Assembly: GCF_900103285.1 (NCBI RefSeq)
Contig: NZ_FNGS01000003.1
Location: forward strand, 609,997 to 673,996
DNA length: 64,000 nt
Source of the DNA: Siphonobacter aquaeclarae
GTDB lineage: Bacteria > Bacteroidota > Bacteroidia > Cytophagales > Spirosomataceae
Reading direction: 5' to 3'
Shown: positions 34,925 to 44,600 of the stretch, one piece after another
Layout: each line of letters opens with the position of its first letter
Position numbering within the stretch: the stretch's first letter is position 1
Notes under the pieces: model-generated
Seen by the model: the letters and a program-made list of their open reading frames with translations, nothing else
Told to the model about the DNA's origin: nothing
Databases searched by the model: none
Translations under genes and position numbers: made by a program

Positions 34925-36127
34925 ATGTCATTACTGCAATCCTTTCGCTGGTTTGGCCCGAAGGATCCCGTGAGCCTGCGTGACATCCGTCAGGCCGGCG
35001 CAACCGGAATCGTAACAGCGCTCCATGAAGTACCCAACGGCAAAGTCTGGACTACGGAAGCCATTGAATCCCGCAAAACCCTTATTGAAAATGCCGGCCT
35101 GACCTGGGCCGTCGTGGAAAGCGTACCTGTCCACGAGCATATCAAGCGGGGTATGCCCGACCGGGATCAGCTGATCGATAACTACAGGCAGACGCTCCGT
35201 AACCTCGGCGCCAACGGCATCAAAACGGTATGCTACAACTTCATGCCGGTGCTGGACTGGACCCGTACTGATCTTGCCTATGTGGTAGCCGACGGTTCTG
35301 AAGCGCTTCGTTTCGATGCCGTAGCCTTTGCCGCTTTTGAGCTTTTCCTGCTCAAGCGCCCGGGCGCGGAAGCCTCGTATCCGGAAGCATTCCGGCAGCG
35401 GGCCGAAGCCTACTTCCGGAAACTCAGCGAAAGCGAGAAGACCCTGCTCATCCGGAATGTTATTGCCGGTTTGCCTGGTTCGGAAGAGAGCTTTACGGTC
35501 GAGCAGTTTCAGAAAGTACTCGATTATTACGCGGAAGTAGGCGATAAAGAACTTCGTGAAAACCTGTACTACTTCATCCGGGCGATTGTGCCGGTGGCGG
35601 AAGAGGCGGGTATTCAGCTCTGTATTCACCCCGATGATCCTCCGCGCCCGATTCTGGGCCTGCCGCGGGTACTCAGCACGGCAGATGACGTCCGGCAGCT
35701 TTTCGCTGCGGCAGATTCTCCGGCAAACGGCCTGACGTTCTGTACGGGCAGTTTCGGCGTACGGGCAGATAATGACATGCCGGCTATGCTGCGGGAATTT
35801 GGTCCACGGACGCATTTCCTTCATTTCCGGAGCGTCGAACGGGAAACCGACGAAGTACCGGAAACTTTCCACGAAGCCAATCACCTCGAAGGCCATGCCG
35901 ACATGTATGAAGTCATGAAAGCAGCAGTCGAAGAAATGGCGCGGCGGAAAAAGGAAGGCCGGGAAGATATACGCATCCCGATGCGCCCCGACCACGGCCA
36001 CCGCATGCTCGACGACCTCAACCCCGACAAGCGTACCAATCCCGGTTACACGGCCATCGGCCGCCTGCGCGGGCTGGCGGAGTTGCGGGGGTTGGAGTTG
36101 GGGATAGAGAGAAGTTTAGGGTTTTGA
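34925..36127 (+). CDS. uxuA: mannonate dehydratase
   Basis: A 400-residue UxuA, TIM-barrel family. Motifs include [19 protein letters not shown] at the N-terminus, [46 protein letters not shown] and FLHFRSVER, with [12 protein letters not shown] near the end carrying metal and substrate residues. It makes 2-keto-3-deoxygluconate from mannonate (glucuronate branch), joining the same product as UxaA. Its last two codons and the stop lie inside the first two 7-base units of inverted repeat B. Confidence 0.95.
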   Translation: MSLLQSFRWFGPKDPVSLRDIRQAGATGIVTALHEVPNGKVWTTEAIESRKTLIENAGLTWAVVESVPVHEHIKRGMPDRDQLIDNYRQTLRNLGANGIKTVCYNFMPVLDWTRTDLAYVVADGSEALRFDAVAFAAFELFLLKRPGAEASYPEAFRQRAEAYFRKLSESEKTLLIRNVIAGLPGSEESFTVEQFQKVLDYYAEVGDKELRENLYYFIRAIVPVAEEAGIQLCIHPDDPPRPILGLPRVLSTADDVRQLFAAADSPANGLTFCTGSFGVRADNDMPAMLREFGPRTHFLHFRSVERETDEVPETFHEANHLEGHADMYEVMKAAVEEMARRKKEGREDIRIPMRPDHGHRMLDDLNPDKRTNPGYTAIGRLRGLAELRGLELGIERSLGF

Positions 36128-36206
36128 GTTTAGTGTTTTGAGTGGACGGAAATCTGTTTGATGAGGGCCAAACTCTCAACTCTAAACCCCAAACTCAAAA
36201 CTCTTT
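36114..36206. repeat. heptad-phased inverted repeat B (uxuA 3' end)
   Basis: Left arm 36114-36148 is five exact 7-base units (GTTTAGG, GTTTTGA and three more). Right arm 36170-36206 reads, in reverse complement, GTTTTGA, GTTTGGG and similar units. The arms pair imperfectly and in several registers because the GTTT core recurs. A short T-run follows the right arm. The uxuA stop TGA is the end of the second unit. Confidence 0.75.
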
Positions 36207-36250
36207 TATTAACTTGCGCACAATTTCGCAAAGATTGTCATCGCAAACAC

Positions 36251-36631
36251 ATGAACTTTCCCGCAGATCTCCGCTACACAGCTGAACACGAATGGATTAA
36301 GCTGGTTGATGGAAATGTAGCCCTGGTAGGTATTACCGATTATGCACAGGACCAACTGGGTGACGTTGTCTTCGTTGAAGTCAACTCGGTTGACCAGGAC
36401 CTGGCAGCCAATGAAGTTTTCGGTTCTGTTGAAGCGGTGAAAACGGTTTCTGACCTGTTTCTCCCGGTTGCCGGTAAGGTAGTCGAAGTCAACGAATCCC
36501 TGAACGACAATCCCGACAAAGTCAACACCGATCCGTACGGTGACGGCTGGATCATCAAACTCGAGCTCGCCAATCCGGCAGATCTCGACGGCCTGATGGA
36601 CGCCACCGCCTACGAAAAGCTGGTGGGATAA
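36251..36631 (+). CDS. gcvH: glycine cleavage system H protein
   Basis: A 126-residue lipoyl carrier of normal length. YTAEHEWIKL starts the fold and the lipoylated Lys sits in GSVEAVKTVSDL. It shuttles the aminomethyl group between P, T and L proteins. The ATG at 36251 is chosen over an in-frame start 93 bases upstream, which would run through inverted repeat B. Other gcv genes are not in this window, and no glycine riboswitch is evident upstream. Confidence 0.95.
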   Translation: MNFPADLRYTAEHEWIKLVDGNVALVGITDYAQDQLGDVVFVEVNSVDQDLAANEVFGSVEAVKTVSDLFLPVAGKVVEVNESLNDNPDKVNTDPYGDGWIIKLELANPADLDGLMDATAYEKLVG

Positions 36632-36761
36632 AAACATATCTTCTCCCGGAGTTCGTTGATCCGGCGGCTGGTATGCCTCTTTTTCGAAGTAATTACCCGG
36701 ACAAGGAACAATGAATATCCACAGGAGATATTTGTTGTTCCTTTTTCAACATTTACCCAAC

Positions 36762-38060
36762 ATGAATCTGCTATTCCGCTCCGCCCGTATTCTGGATCCG
36801 CTTTCTCCTTTTCACCAGCAGGTGCTGGATGTTTGGGTGGAAAACGGCGTCATCCGGAAAATCGGAGAAAACCTTCCGGCAGCCCCTGCCGGACAAGAAA
36901 TCCGGGCGCAAGGCCTTAGTCTTTCTCCGGGCTGGCTGGACCTCCGCGTGCATGCCAAAGACCCCGGGTATGAGGCGAAGGAAGACCTGTATTCCCTGCG
37001 CCGGGCGGCGGTTGCCGGCGGATTCACTGAAATCGTCCTCCTTCCGAATACGAAGCCGGTCGCCCAAACCAAGGAAAGTCTCGGGTATTTCCGTCGGTTT
37101 TCGGAAGAGCAGGTCGTGACCTTCCTGCCCGCCGCCGCTCTGACCCTGGGTTGCGACGGCAAGGATTTTACCGAAATGCTGGACCTGCACCATGCCGGCG
37201 CCGCAGCGTATACCGACGGCGAGCATCCGGTCTGGAATGCCGATATTCTCCTGAAATCGCTTCAGTACCTGGCGCAGGTAAACGGCCTGCTGATTCAACG
37301 GCCGGAAGAGCCCACGCTGACCGTCCACGGGCAGATGCACGAAGGTACAGTCAGCACACTCCTGGGTATGCGGGGTATTCCGGCGATGGCCGAAGAGCTG
37401 GTTATTCAGCGGGACCTGCGCCTGCTGGAGTATGCCGTTGAAACCTTTGACCTGCGCCCGCGCCTGCACTTCTCGCTTGTATCAACGGGCCGTTCGGTTC
37501 AGATGATCCGGGAAGCCAAGGCGAAAGGCCTGCCCGTTACGTGTGATACGGCAGCCCACTACCTGGCTTTCACCGACGGTGACCTCGTTTCGTTCGATAC
37601 CAACCTGAAAGTAATGCCGCCGTTCCGGCCGGCGTCGGAAATCGACGCGCTGCGGGCCGGGCTGCTGGATGGTACGATCGATGCCCTCGTGTCGGACCAC
37701 TATCCGCAGGATGCCGAGTCGAAAAACCTGGAGTTTGACCTGGCTGAGTTTGGAATCAGTTCCCTCGAAACCACATTCGCGACGGCGCTGACATACGGTA
37801 ACCTCGGGCTGGAGAAGGTATTGGAGTTGTTTACGACCCGCCCCCGGGCGGTTTTGGGCCGCACACCGGTGACGATTGCCGAAGGGCAGATCGCCAACCT
37901 GACGGTCTTTAACCCGGAAGAGGAGTGGACGGTAACCCCGGCCGACTGGAAATCCAAGGGACGGAATACGCCTTTCTTCGGCAAAACGTTGAAAGGAAGA
38001 GTCCTGGGGATTGTCAACCAGGGAAAAAGCACCTTTTACCACGTCAAGCTGGGAGTCTAG
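36762..38060 (+). CDS. dihydroorotase homologue lacking metal ligands (PyrC'-like)
   Basis: A 432-residue amidohydrolase of the class I dihydroorotase type by length and order of motifs. However, the HxH motif is LRVHA (first His is Arg), the HCED motif is QRPEE (His lost), and the HVST motif is SLVST (His lost); the Asp of SDHYP remains. Three of the expected metal ligands are gone, so it is probably inactive as a dihydroorotase. Such pseudo-dihydroorotases support aspartate transcarbamoylase assembly in other bacteria; that role here is inference. The ATG at 36762 follows a TTTACCCAAC leader. The next gene starts at the base after its stop. Confidence 0.85.
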   Translation: MNLLFRSARILDPLSPFHQQVLDVWVENGVIRKIGENLPAAPAGQEIRAQGLSLSPGWLDLRVHAKDPGYEAKEDLYSLRRAAVAGGFTEIVLLPNTKPVAQTKESLGYFRRFSEEQVVTFLPAAALTLGCDGKDFTEMLDLHHAGAAAYTDGEHPVWNADILLKSLQYLAQVNGLLIQRPEEPTLTVHGQMHEGTVSTLLGMRGIPAMAEELVIQRDLRLLEYAVETFDLRPRLHFSLVSTGRSVQMIREAKAKGLPVTCDTAAHYLAFTDGDLVSFDTNLKVMPPFRPASEIDALRAGLLDGTIDALVSDHYPQDAESKNLEFDLAEFGISSLETTFATALTYGNLGLEKVLELFTTRPRAVLGRTPVTIAEGQIANLTVFNPEEEWTVTPADWKSKGRNTPFFGKTLKGRVLGIVNQGKSTFYHVKLGV

Positions 38061-38600
38061 ATGATTACGAAAGTATTTGTACGGTTTGCATTACTGGCCG
38101 GAGTGCTGGCAGGACTGGCCTGTTTTGCGTATTTCTACATCCTGAAAATCAACGATGCCATGCCGCTCGGCACCCGCCGGAACCTGGGCATGGTATTCGT
38201 CTGGATCGCGATGGCGGTCGCTGCCTACCGGTACTGGAAGGTATCAGACCGGTCCCTGCATTTTCTGGAGGTATTTCTCCTTTGTTTGACGGTGATGCTG
38301 GTTGCTTCGGCGGTGGACGGGCTGCTCGTCAGCGCCTACGTGAAGTACATTGAGCCCGGGCTTATTCCGGAATACATCGCGCAGCTGAAAGTACTGGCCC
38401 TGCGCGACCAGGCGTCTATTCAGAAAGAATTCGGAAACAAGGGAAATGCCGGACTGATCGACTTTGAGACATTCCTCAAACAAATCGACCAGATTTCGCC
38501 GGAATCCATATTCTGGAGTACCTTCGGCATTTTCCGGATGATCTTCCACGTGCTCTATGCAGCGCTGATTGGAGTATGGGTCCGGAAGATGAGTCTTTAA
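38061..38600 (+). CDS. DUF4199-like membrane protein
   Basis: A 179-residue protein with four membrane helices: two N-terminal, a third at VFLLCLTVMLVASAVDGLLVSAYV, and one near the C-terminus. A soluble helical loop of about 40 residues precedes the last helix. This layout matches DUF4199, of unknown function. Its ATG directly follows the dihydroorotase-like stop, so translation is probably coupled. A second DUF4199 gene follows after 19 bases. Confidence 0.75.
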   Translation: MITKVFVRFALLAGVLAGLACFAYFYILKINDAMPLGTRRNLGMVFVWIAMAVAAYRYWKVSDRSLHFLEVFLLCLTVMLVASAVDGLLVSAYVKYIEPGLIPEYIAQLKVLALRDQASIQKEFGNKGNAGLIDFETFLKQIDQISPESIFWSTFGIFRMIFHVLYAALIGVWVRKMSL

Positions 38601-38619
38601 CCTGTAAAAACCTGTCTGT

Positions 38620-39162
38620 ATGGAACCCACGCCTTCTACTGCCCGCGTTGCTCTGAAATGGGGCCTGATTTCCGGGATTATCTCTGCCGCTTTTTCGATT
38701 GGTTATCAGGTACTTGGCTTTATGCCCGACGATCCGACTCAGGCCAATATGGGTTGGGGCATGCTCGTCAATCTCCTGCAATTGGCCTTTGCCGTATTGA
38801 TTCTGGTACTGGCCACGCGTGAATTCCGCAGCCAGAATGACGGCTTTATTTCCTTCGGCCAGGGAGTAGGTCTTTCGGCGTTGTGCGGCGCTGTCTGGGG
38901 TGTGACGTCGGCGGGACTTACCCTGGTATACACTCAGTTTATCGATAATTCCGCTCAGGAAAAGATGCTTTCCGGATTGCGGAATGCCTATGAAGAACGG
39001 GGAATGTCGGACGAACAGATCGACGTCGCGATGAAGGCGGTGACGTTCATGACCAACCCGGGCGTCGGTTTTGTGATGACCATTCTGGTAGGCGCGCTGA
39101 CAGGCGTACTCCTTGGCCTGATCGTTGCTGCTGTCGTTAAGAAAGACCGTCCCGTATTCTGA
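38620..39162 (+). CDS. DUF4199 membrane protein
   Basis: A 180-residue protein with four membrane helices and the DUF4199 pattern: ALKWGLISGIISAAFSIGYQVLG, FAVLILVLATREFRSQNDGFISFGQGVGLSALCGAVWG, and a C-terminal glycine-rich helix. It appears to be a diverged duplicate of the preceding gene. The function is not known. The GldF-like gene begins 7 bases later. Confidence 0.85.
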   Translation: MEPTPSTARVALKWGLISGIISAAFSIGYQVLGFMPDDPTQANMGWGMLVNLLQLAFAVLILVLATREFRSQNDGFISFGQGVGLSALCGAVWGVTSAGLTLVYTQFIDNSAQEKMLSGLRNAYEERGMSDEQIDVAMKAVTFMTNPGVGFVMTILVGALTGVLLGLIVAAVVKKDRPVF

Positions 39163-39169
39163 TTTGCCT

Positions 39170-39895
39170 ATGTTTGCCATTTTCCGGAAAGAAGTACATT
39201 CCTTTCTGAGTTCCCTGGTCGGCTACGTCGTGATGGCTGTTTTTCTAACGGCTATGGGGCTGCTGGTCTGGTTATTTCCCGATACCAGCGTGCTCGACGC
39301 CGGCTATGCGGATATGGCTTCCTTCTTTCGGCTGGCGCCCTATGTTTTTCTGTTCCTCGTCCCGGCGATTACCATGCGCCTCATCGCCGAGGAACGCAAG
39401 TCCGGTACCCTGGAGCTTCTCCTGACCAAGCCGCTCACCGAATGGCAGGTTATCGGCGGAAAGTTTCTGGCCGCCTGTTTTCTGCTGCTGATCAGCCTGC
39501 TGCCGACGCTGCTCTACTATTTTTCCGTTTACCGTCTCGGTAATCCGCCGGGAAACATCGATTCGGCCAGTGTACAGGGTTCCTATCTCGGGCTGTTTTT
39601 GCTCGGATGTGTGTTTGCTGCCATCGGCGTGTATACTTCTTCGCTGACGGATAACCAGATAGTCGCCTTTTTGCTTGGGGTATTTGTCTGCTTCCTGCTC
39701 TATGTCGGGTTTAGCTCGATTGCCGGCCTGGAATGGTGGGAAGGGGCTGCCTACTGGCTGGAATGGCTCGGCCTCGATACCCAGTACAACGCGCTCGGCC
39801 GCGGACTCATTGATTCCCGAAACCTCGTCTATTTTATCTCCCTGATTCTGCTGGCGCTGGCGGGTACGTACGCCCGGCTGCGCAAGCGTAGCTGA
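39170..39895 (+). CDS. gldF: ABC-2 type permease, gliding-motility GldF-like
   Basis: A 241-residue membrane protein with about six helices. FAIFRKEVHSFLSSLVGYVVMAVFLTAMGLLVW and MRLIAEERKSGTLELLLTKPLTEWQVIGGKFLAA are typical of GldF, the permease of the gliding-associated ABC complex. The ATG at 39170 is chosen over an in-frame start inside the preceding gene. The expected neighbour gldG is missing; a DUF3472 gene follows instead. The motility role is inferred from the family. Confidence 0.85.
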   Translation: MFAIFRKEVHSFLSSLVGYVVMAVFLTAMGLLVWLFPDTSVLDAGYADMASFFRLAPYVFLFLVPAITMRLIAEERKSGTLELLLTKPLTEWQVIGGKFLAACFLLLISLLPTLLYYFSVYRLGNPPGNIDSASVQGSYLGLFLLGCVFAAIGVYTSSLTDNQIVAFLLGVFVCFLLYVGFSSIAGLEWWEGAAYWLEWLGLDTQYNALGRGLIDSRNLVYFISLILLALAGTYARLRKRS

Positions 39896-39906
39896 TCCTG
39901 CTTTTC

Positions 39907-41145
39907 ATGAAACTGATAACCGCTCTGGTCGTCTGGCTGTTTGGTATGAACGCGCACGACGACAACAAACTCACTGTACCCACCGGCGGCAATACCTGGG
40001 TCAAAAATGCACCCGCCCGCAACGCCGCCTGGACGGATACCCGCACCGTTTCCCAAACGTACTTCCGCCTTGCCCAGCCGGGAAAACTGAAGGTTTCTGT
40101 GATCTGGAAATCGCCGCCCAAAGCCCGCCTGTCGCTCAAAATCGGCAACAAAAGCATGACGCTCACTCCTGCCGGAGAAAAGGAAACGTATGCCGGCGAA
40201 TGGGACATCGCGGAGGCTGGATACCTTCATGCCGACTTGCAGGGTATCTCCAAAGAGAGCGAAACGTTTGGGGAAATAGAGGCCCTGGGTATCAGCGGGA
40301 GCGCCGTATCGGCCCAGACGGCCTTCGTGAAAGATAATGAAGGTAATTTCTTCTATTGGGGACGACGCGGCCCGTCTGTCCACCTGAGCTACACCCTGCC
40401 GGCAGACCAGTCGTTCGAATATTTCTACAACGAAGTCACCGTCCTGGAAGGGCAGGATGTACAGGGATCGTACTTCATGGCCAACGGTTTCGGAGAAGGG
40501 TATTTTGGCATGCAGGTTAATTCACCGACCGAACGCCGGGTTCTTTTTTCGGTCTGGAGTCCGTTTACAACCGACGATCCGAAGAAAATCCCGGAAGAAC
40601 AACGCATTAAAATGCTCGGAAAGGGAGAAGGCGTGTACACCGGCGAGTTCGGCAACGAAGGTTCCGGCGGACAGAGCTACCTGAAATTCAACTGGAAGGC
40701 CGGGCAGACGTACCGTTTCCTGCTGCGCGGCGTTCCGTCCGAAGAAACAAAATCAACGACCTATACGGCCTGGTTTTTCGCGCCGGAAGAAAAGAAATGG
40801 CGGCTCATCGCGAGCTTCCGCCGTCCGCAGACCAATACCCACCTGAAGCGGTTCCATTCCTTCCTCGAGAACTTCATTCCGGAATTCGGAGATCAGGGGC
40901 GACGGGTATACTTCGGGAATCAATGGGCGAAGACGACCGGCGGCAAATGGATAGAGCTCACCGAGGCGAAATTCACCGCCGACGCTACCGGCCGGAAAGG
41001 CTACCGGCTTGACTATGGCGGCGGAGAAGAAAAACCGTACTTCTTCCTGCGCAACTGCGGTTTCTTCAACGAAACCACCCCGATTAACAGCCTCTTTCAC
41101 CGCCCGGCGGGTGGGAAGGAGCCGGAGATCGGGGTACTGCCGTAA
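39907..41145 (+). CDS. DUF3472/DUF5077 domain protein
   Basis: A 412-residue protein with a weak N-terminal signal (MKLITALVVWLFGMNAHD). An N-terminal beta domain of DUF5077 type is followed by a DUF3472 domain (SFEYFYNEVTVLEGQDVQGSYFMANGFGEGYFGMQVNS and RVYFGNQWAKTTGGKWIELTEAKFT). It is probably exported and may act on or bind a glycan, but no catalytic residues can be assigned. It follows gldF by 11 bases. Its stop directly abuts inverted repeat C. Confidence 0.8.
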   Translation: MKLITALVVWLFGMNAHDDNKLTVPTGGNTWVKNAPARNAAWTDTRTVSQTYFRLAQPGKLKVSVIWKSPPKARLSLKIGNKSMTLTPAGEKETYAGEWDIAEAGYLHADLQGISKESETFGEIEALGISGSAVSAQTAFVKDNEGNFFYWGRRGPSVHLSYTLPADQSFEYFYNEVTVLEGQDVQGSYFMANGFGEGYFGMQVNSPTERRVLFSVWSPFTTDDPKKIPEEQRIKMLGKGEGVYTGEFGNEGSGGQSYLKFNWKAGQTYRFLLRGVPSEETKSTTYTAWFFAPEEKKWRLIASFRRPQTNTHLKRFHSFLENFIPEFGDQGRRVYFGNQWAKTTGGKWIELTEAKFTADATGRKGYRLDYGGGEEKPYFFLRNCGFFNETTPINSLFHRPAGGKEPEIGVLP

Positions 41146-41212
41146 GCATGGGGCAGAGGGCGTGGGGCATGGGGTGAAAAGCTCGTACCCCATGCTCCCT
41201 GCCCTTTGCCCC
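41146..41212. repeat. heptad-phased inverted repeat C (GCATGGG type)
   Basis: The left arm is five exact 7-base units starting right after the stop codon (GCATGGG, GCAGAGG, then GCGTGGG, GCATGGG and GTGAAAA). GCATGGGGT pairs perfectly with ACCCCATGC, and the longer stem matches 15 of 18 positions. It lies between two converging genes and fills the whole gap. Confidence 0.85.
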
Positions 41213-41661
41213 TAGCGTTTCACAATGACGCCATCGGCCACAAACACCAGCGCTTTTTCCGGCTGGGTGATTTTGGCGATCTCTTCTTTCGATTTGCCGG
41301 CGTCTTCGGCGTAGTGCTTCAACTCATTTACCGGCGTGGTTTTGGTAAAGACATCGCCTTCGAATACCACGGTTTTTCCTTCAATATCCTTCGGGACGAA
41401 GAAATCATAGTCCCGGAACGTCACCCGCATGGTTTTGCCTTCGGGCAGGCGGACTTTCATCCAGCATCCCTTGACCTTGCAGACCGACTCCACGGTTCCG
41501 GTTACTTTGGTATGAAGCGTATCGGCTTTCTGCATTTTGGCGAGAAGAGCCGGTGCTGAAAGTGCATTTTCCTCGGTGATTTTGGCGCCGTGGTAGCTGG
41601 TTTGGGCCTGGGCTGCCAGTCCGGCAAGCGATACGGCCAATGCGAGAAGGATTCGTTTCAT
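41212..41661 (-). CDS. exported DUF4920 protein
   Basis: A 149-residue protein with signal peptide MKRILLALAVSLAGLAAQAQ. The body has the DUF4920 pattern, including GTVESVCKVKGCWMKV with two Cys residues and VTFRDYDFFVPKDIEGK. The fold is OB-like; the conserved CxxxxCW region may bind metal. Function unknown. The ATG at 41661 is chosen over a start 21 bases upstream. A strong -7 element lies just upstream. Confidence 0.88.
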   Translation of the reverse strand: MKRILLALAVSLAGLAAQAQTSYHGAKITEENALSAPALLAKMQKADTLHTKVTGTVESVCKVKGCWMKVRLPEGKTMRVTFRDYDFFVPKDIEGKTVVFEGDVFTKTTPVNELKHYAEDAGKSKEEIAKITQPEKALVFVADGVIVKR

Positions 41662-41679
41662 CGTGTGTTTGTTGGTAGA

Positions 41680-41687
41680 CAAAGATA
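41680..41687 (-). promoter_or_regulatory. -7 element (TATCTTTG) of the DUF4920 gene
   Basis: On the minus strand TATCTTTG fits TAnnTTTG exactly, 18 bases before the ATG at 41661, in the 30-base gap after the giant surface-protein gene. It indicates independent transcription. Confidence 0.6.
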
Positions 41688-41691
41688 CGTG

Positions 41692-44600
41692 TCAGTTGAC
41701 GACCTGCAGCCAGCTTTTGCACTGCTTGCCGTCCGGGAAGGTAATCAGGTAATAGTAGGTGCCGGGCGCGACCGAGGGCGACCAGTCGTTCTGATAACTG
41801 GCGGACTGGTATACGGCTTTTCCCCAGCGGTTGAATACGTCGAGTTTCAGTCCGTTTACGCCGATTACAAAGGCATCGTTCTTGCCGTCTCCGTTGGGTG
41901 TTACCGCATTTGGAACTTCCAGGGGCGGTTCGATCGTAACCGATTGGGACGACGTCAGCGTACAGCTGCCGCGGGTAGCGCTTCCGGTGATCTGGTAGGT
42001 GCCGGGCTTCACGTAGGTATAGCGGACGGCCCCGCCTGACAATGAATCACCATTTCCGAATTGCCAGGTAAACGGTCCGTCTCCCTTTACCCGGATGGAC
42101 ACCTGGGCCGGTTTGATGCAGTCAAAAGTCTTTTCGACGACAAACTCCGGCCGGAAGGATTCGTCTATCGTGACCGTCGCCGTTGCGATACCCATGCATC
42201 CTTTGGTATCCCGTACCTGAACCGTATAACTTTTGGTAGCGCCCGGTTTGACGCGGATGGTCGCGCTGGTGGAATCGGCAACGCCGGCGCTGAGCCAGCG
42301 GTACGTCGTGCCGCCTTCCGCGCGGAGCGTCACCTCCTGTCCGGAACAGATAACCGGCTCTGAAACGGTGATTTTGGCCGGAAGCGGTTGTACCGTTACG
42401 TTGACCGATTTCTGCCCCTTGCAACCGGAGGCATCGGTGGCTTCTACCGTATATGTCGTGCTTTTTTCGGGTCTGGCGATCGGATTGGGAATAGCCGTGG
42501 AGCTGAGCGTCGGGTCGGTTTGCCAACGATAGCCTGTTCCGCCGGAGGCGGATAGCTGCACGCTTCCGCCGAGGCAAATGGTAGTGTCCCGTCTGATCTG
42601 AAAGCCCGCCTCCGTTACCCGGATAACGCGCTGATACAGTGCTTCTTTCTTGCAGCTAAGCGGATTTCGTCCAACCAGAGAAATGGTATAGGTGCCCGGT
42701 TTGGTAAAGGTATACTCAGCTGATACAGCATTGGTGGAACGGTCCAGATTCCCCAGGTTCCATTCATAGCTCTTTCCGCCGGTACTGGCATTGACGAATT
42801 GCAGCTTCAGCGGCGCGCAGGCGGTGACGGTATCGCTTTGTTTGACGCCGTCCCGGACGATGTCAAAACGTACGTCCAGGTTGTCGATATCAAATTTGAA
42901 AACGGCGTTGTTGCAGTTGGAAGAGTTATTGGCGGACGACCAGGCCCCCGGCGTAGTCGGAAAAGACGACGGATGACAGGAACAAACGGCCTGGTAGACA
43001 AATCCTTTTTTGTCGAACCGGGAAGTACCTCCGTCGACGTGGTCGCCCCGTACTTCCCGCGAGGAAACGGTATTCCCGAAAAATGTCCCGTACAGCAACG
43101 ATTTGGCATTGCTTTCGAGCAGGGCGAGGTAGAAGTTACTTCCGTCGGTGGTCTTCTGAAACGCATCGGAGGTGACGGGTAGTCCGGTCGTGTTGCTCGC
43201 GAGCGCAATAGGTGAGTCGAGGGTATGGTTGACATTCCCGCCCCAGCCGGCGAGGTAAATGTTTCCACATTCATTGACAAGAAAAGCCGTCGGCGCGATG
43301 TCCGGCTTTCGCCGCCCGCTTCCGATTACCGTCGAAAACAGGGTCTTCGATAAGGCAGGATCGAAGGCGTGGATAAACTGGCAGCTGTTGCGGTTGGAAT
43401 AGGTTCCGGCGGTTACCGGATACTGCCCGTTGTCGCTGATTCCGAAGACATACACGTTGTCGGCCTGATCGAGATCGAGCAGCATCGCAACGTCGGCATT
43501 AGCCGTAGCCAGTCGCTGGCTCGTTTTGATCGTACCGGACGCATCCAGGCGCGCTACCCAGCCATCTTCCGGCTTTTCGAAGTTGTCGCGGATGGCGCCG
43601 CAGACGTAGATATCGCCCGACTTGCCCGTCCGGATACCGTATGCGCCGCTGAACCCGGCCATCAGGTTGGGTTTTCCCCACAATAGTGTGGATAAGTCTG
43701 TGGAAAACTTCAGTACGGTAGCGGTCAACTGGTCCGGACGTTTCAGCGGTATTTGTCCCGGCGTGGTGGTGGCGACGAGGATATTATCCTGCGCGTCGGT
43801 CATGATTTCACCCCGGTAGGCATCTCCATAGTTACGAATATTGAGGAGACTATTGAGATTCAGACCATCGTTGGACTCTGTTCCCCAATAGGTTGCGGCT
43901 TTGAGCGTTTTCCCGTCAGTACTGAGCCGGGCAATGAAAATATCGCTGCCGTTGGCGTAGTCCATGCCGTTGAGCGGAGCGTCGGGGCCGGATAGCTGTG
44001 TACCGCCGGCGAAGGTCTTCTGGTACGCATTGGTACTGACGGGGAAGTTCTTTGAAGACGTTGTCCCGAAAATAAGCAGGTCTCCCTGTGCGCTGACGAT
44101 GAGGCTATGCGGGATATCCGTTTGCGTGCCGCCAAGGTACGTGGCGTAGAGCAGGCGGGTTCCGGTGGGATTAAACTTCAGAATCGCGACATCCCAGAGG
44201 TTTCCGTTCCCGTTTCCGGCGTAGTTGAGCTGGTACGCTCCGGCCGTCACGGGAAAGCCCTGTGCATTGGCGGAACCGCCGGAAAGCAGGTTGCCGTCGG
44301 CATCGTACGTGGCGGTATGCCCCCAGTTATCAGCATAGGAGCCGGAAAACGTCGCGAAGATGAGTTCGGGGTCGATGACGAGCGACTCCCGTTTGTCGTA
44401 GCCGTCGGGTAAATGAAAGGAAACTACCCGTTTGTCCTGCACGGTAAAATGTCCGCGAACCAACTGCGTTTTGCCTTTGATTTCCTGATAGTTATACGGA
44501 TTCAGCTCCCGGAATTCACCAAAGGTTGTTTTGATCTGGAGGTTTCCCTGGGTGGATACCGAAAGGTCGTCGGCTCCCTCGTACTTCATCCGGATCAGGG

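Noticed and set aside
36128-36250. Possible glycine riboswitch in front of gcvH
   Set aside because: The gap is occupied by inverted repeat B and AT-rich sequence; no tandem aptamer-like conserved core is visible.
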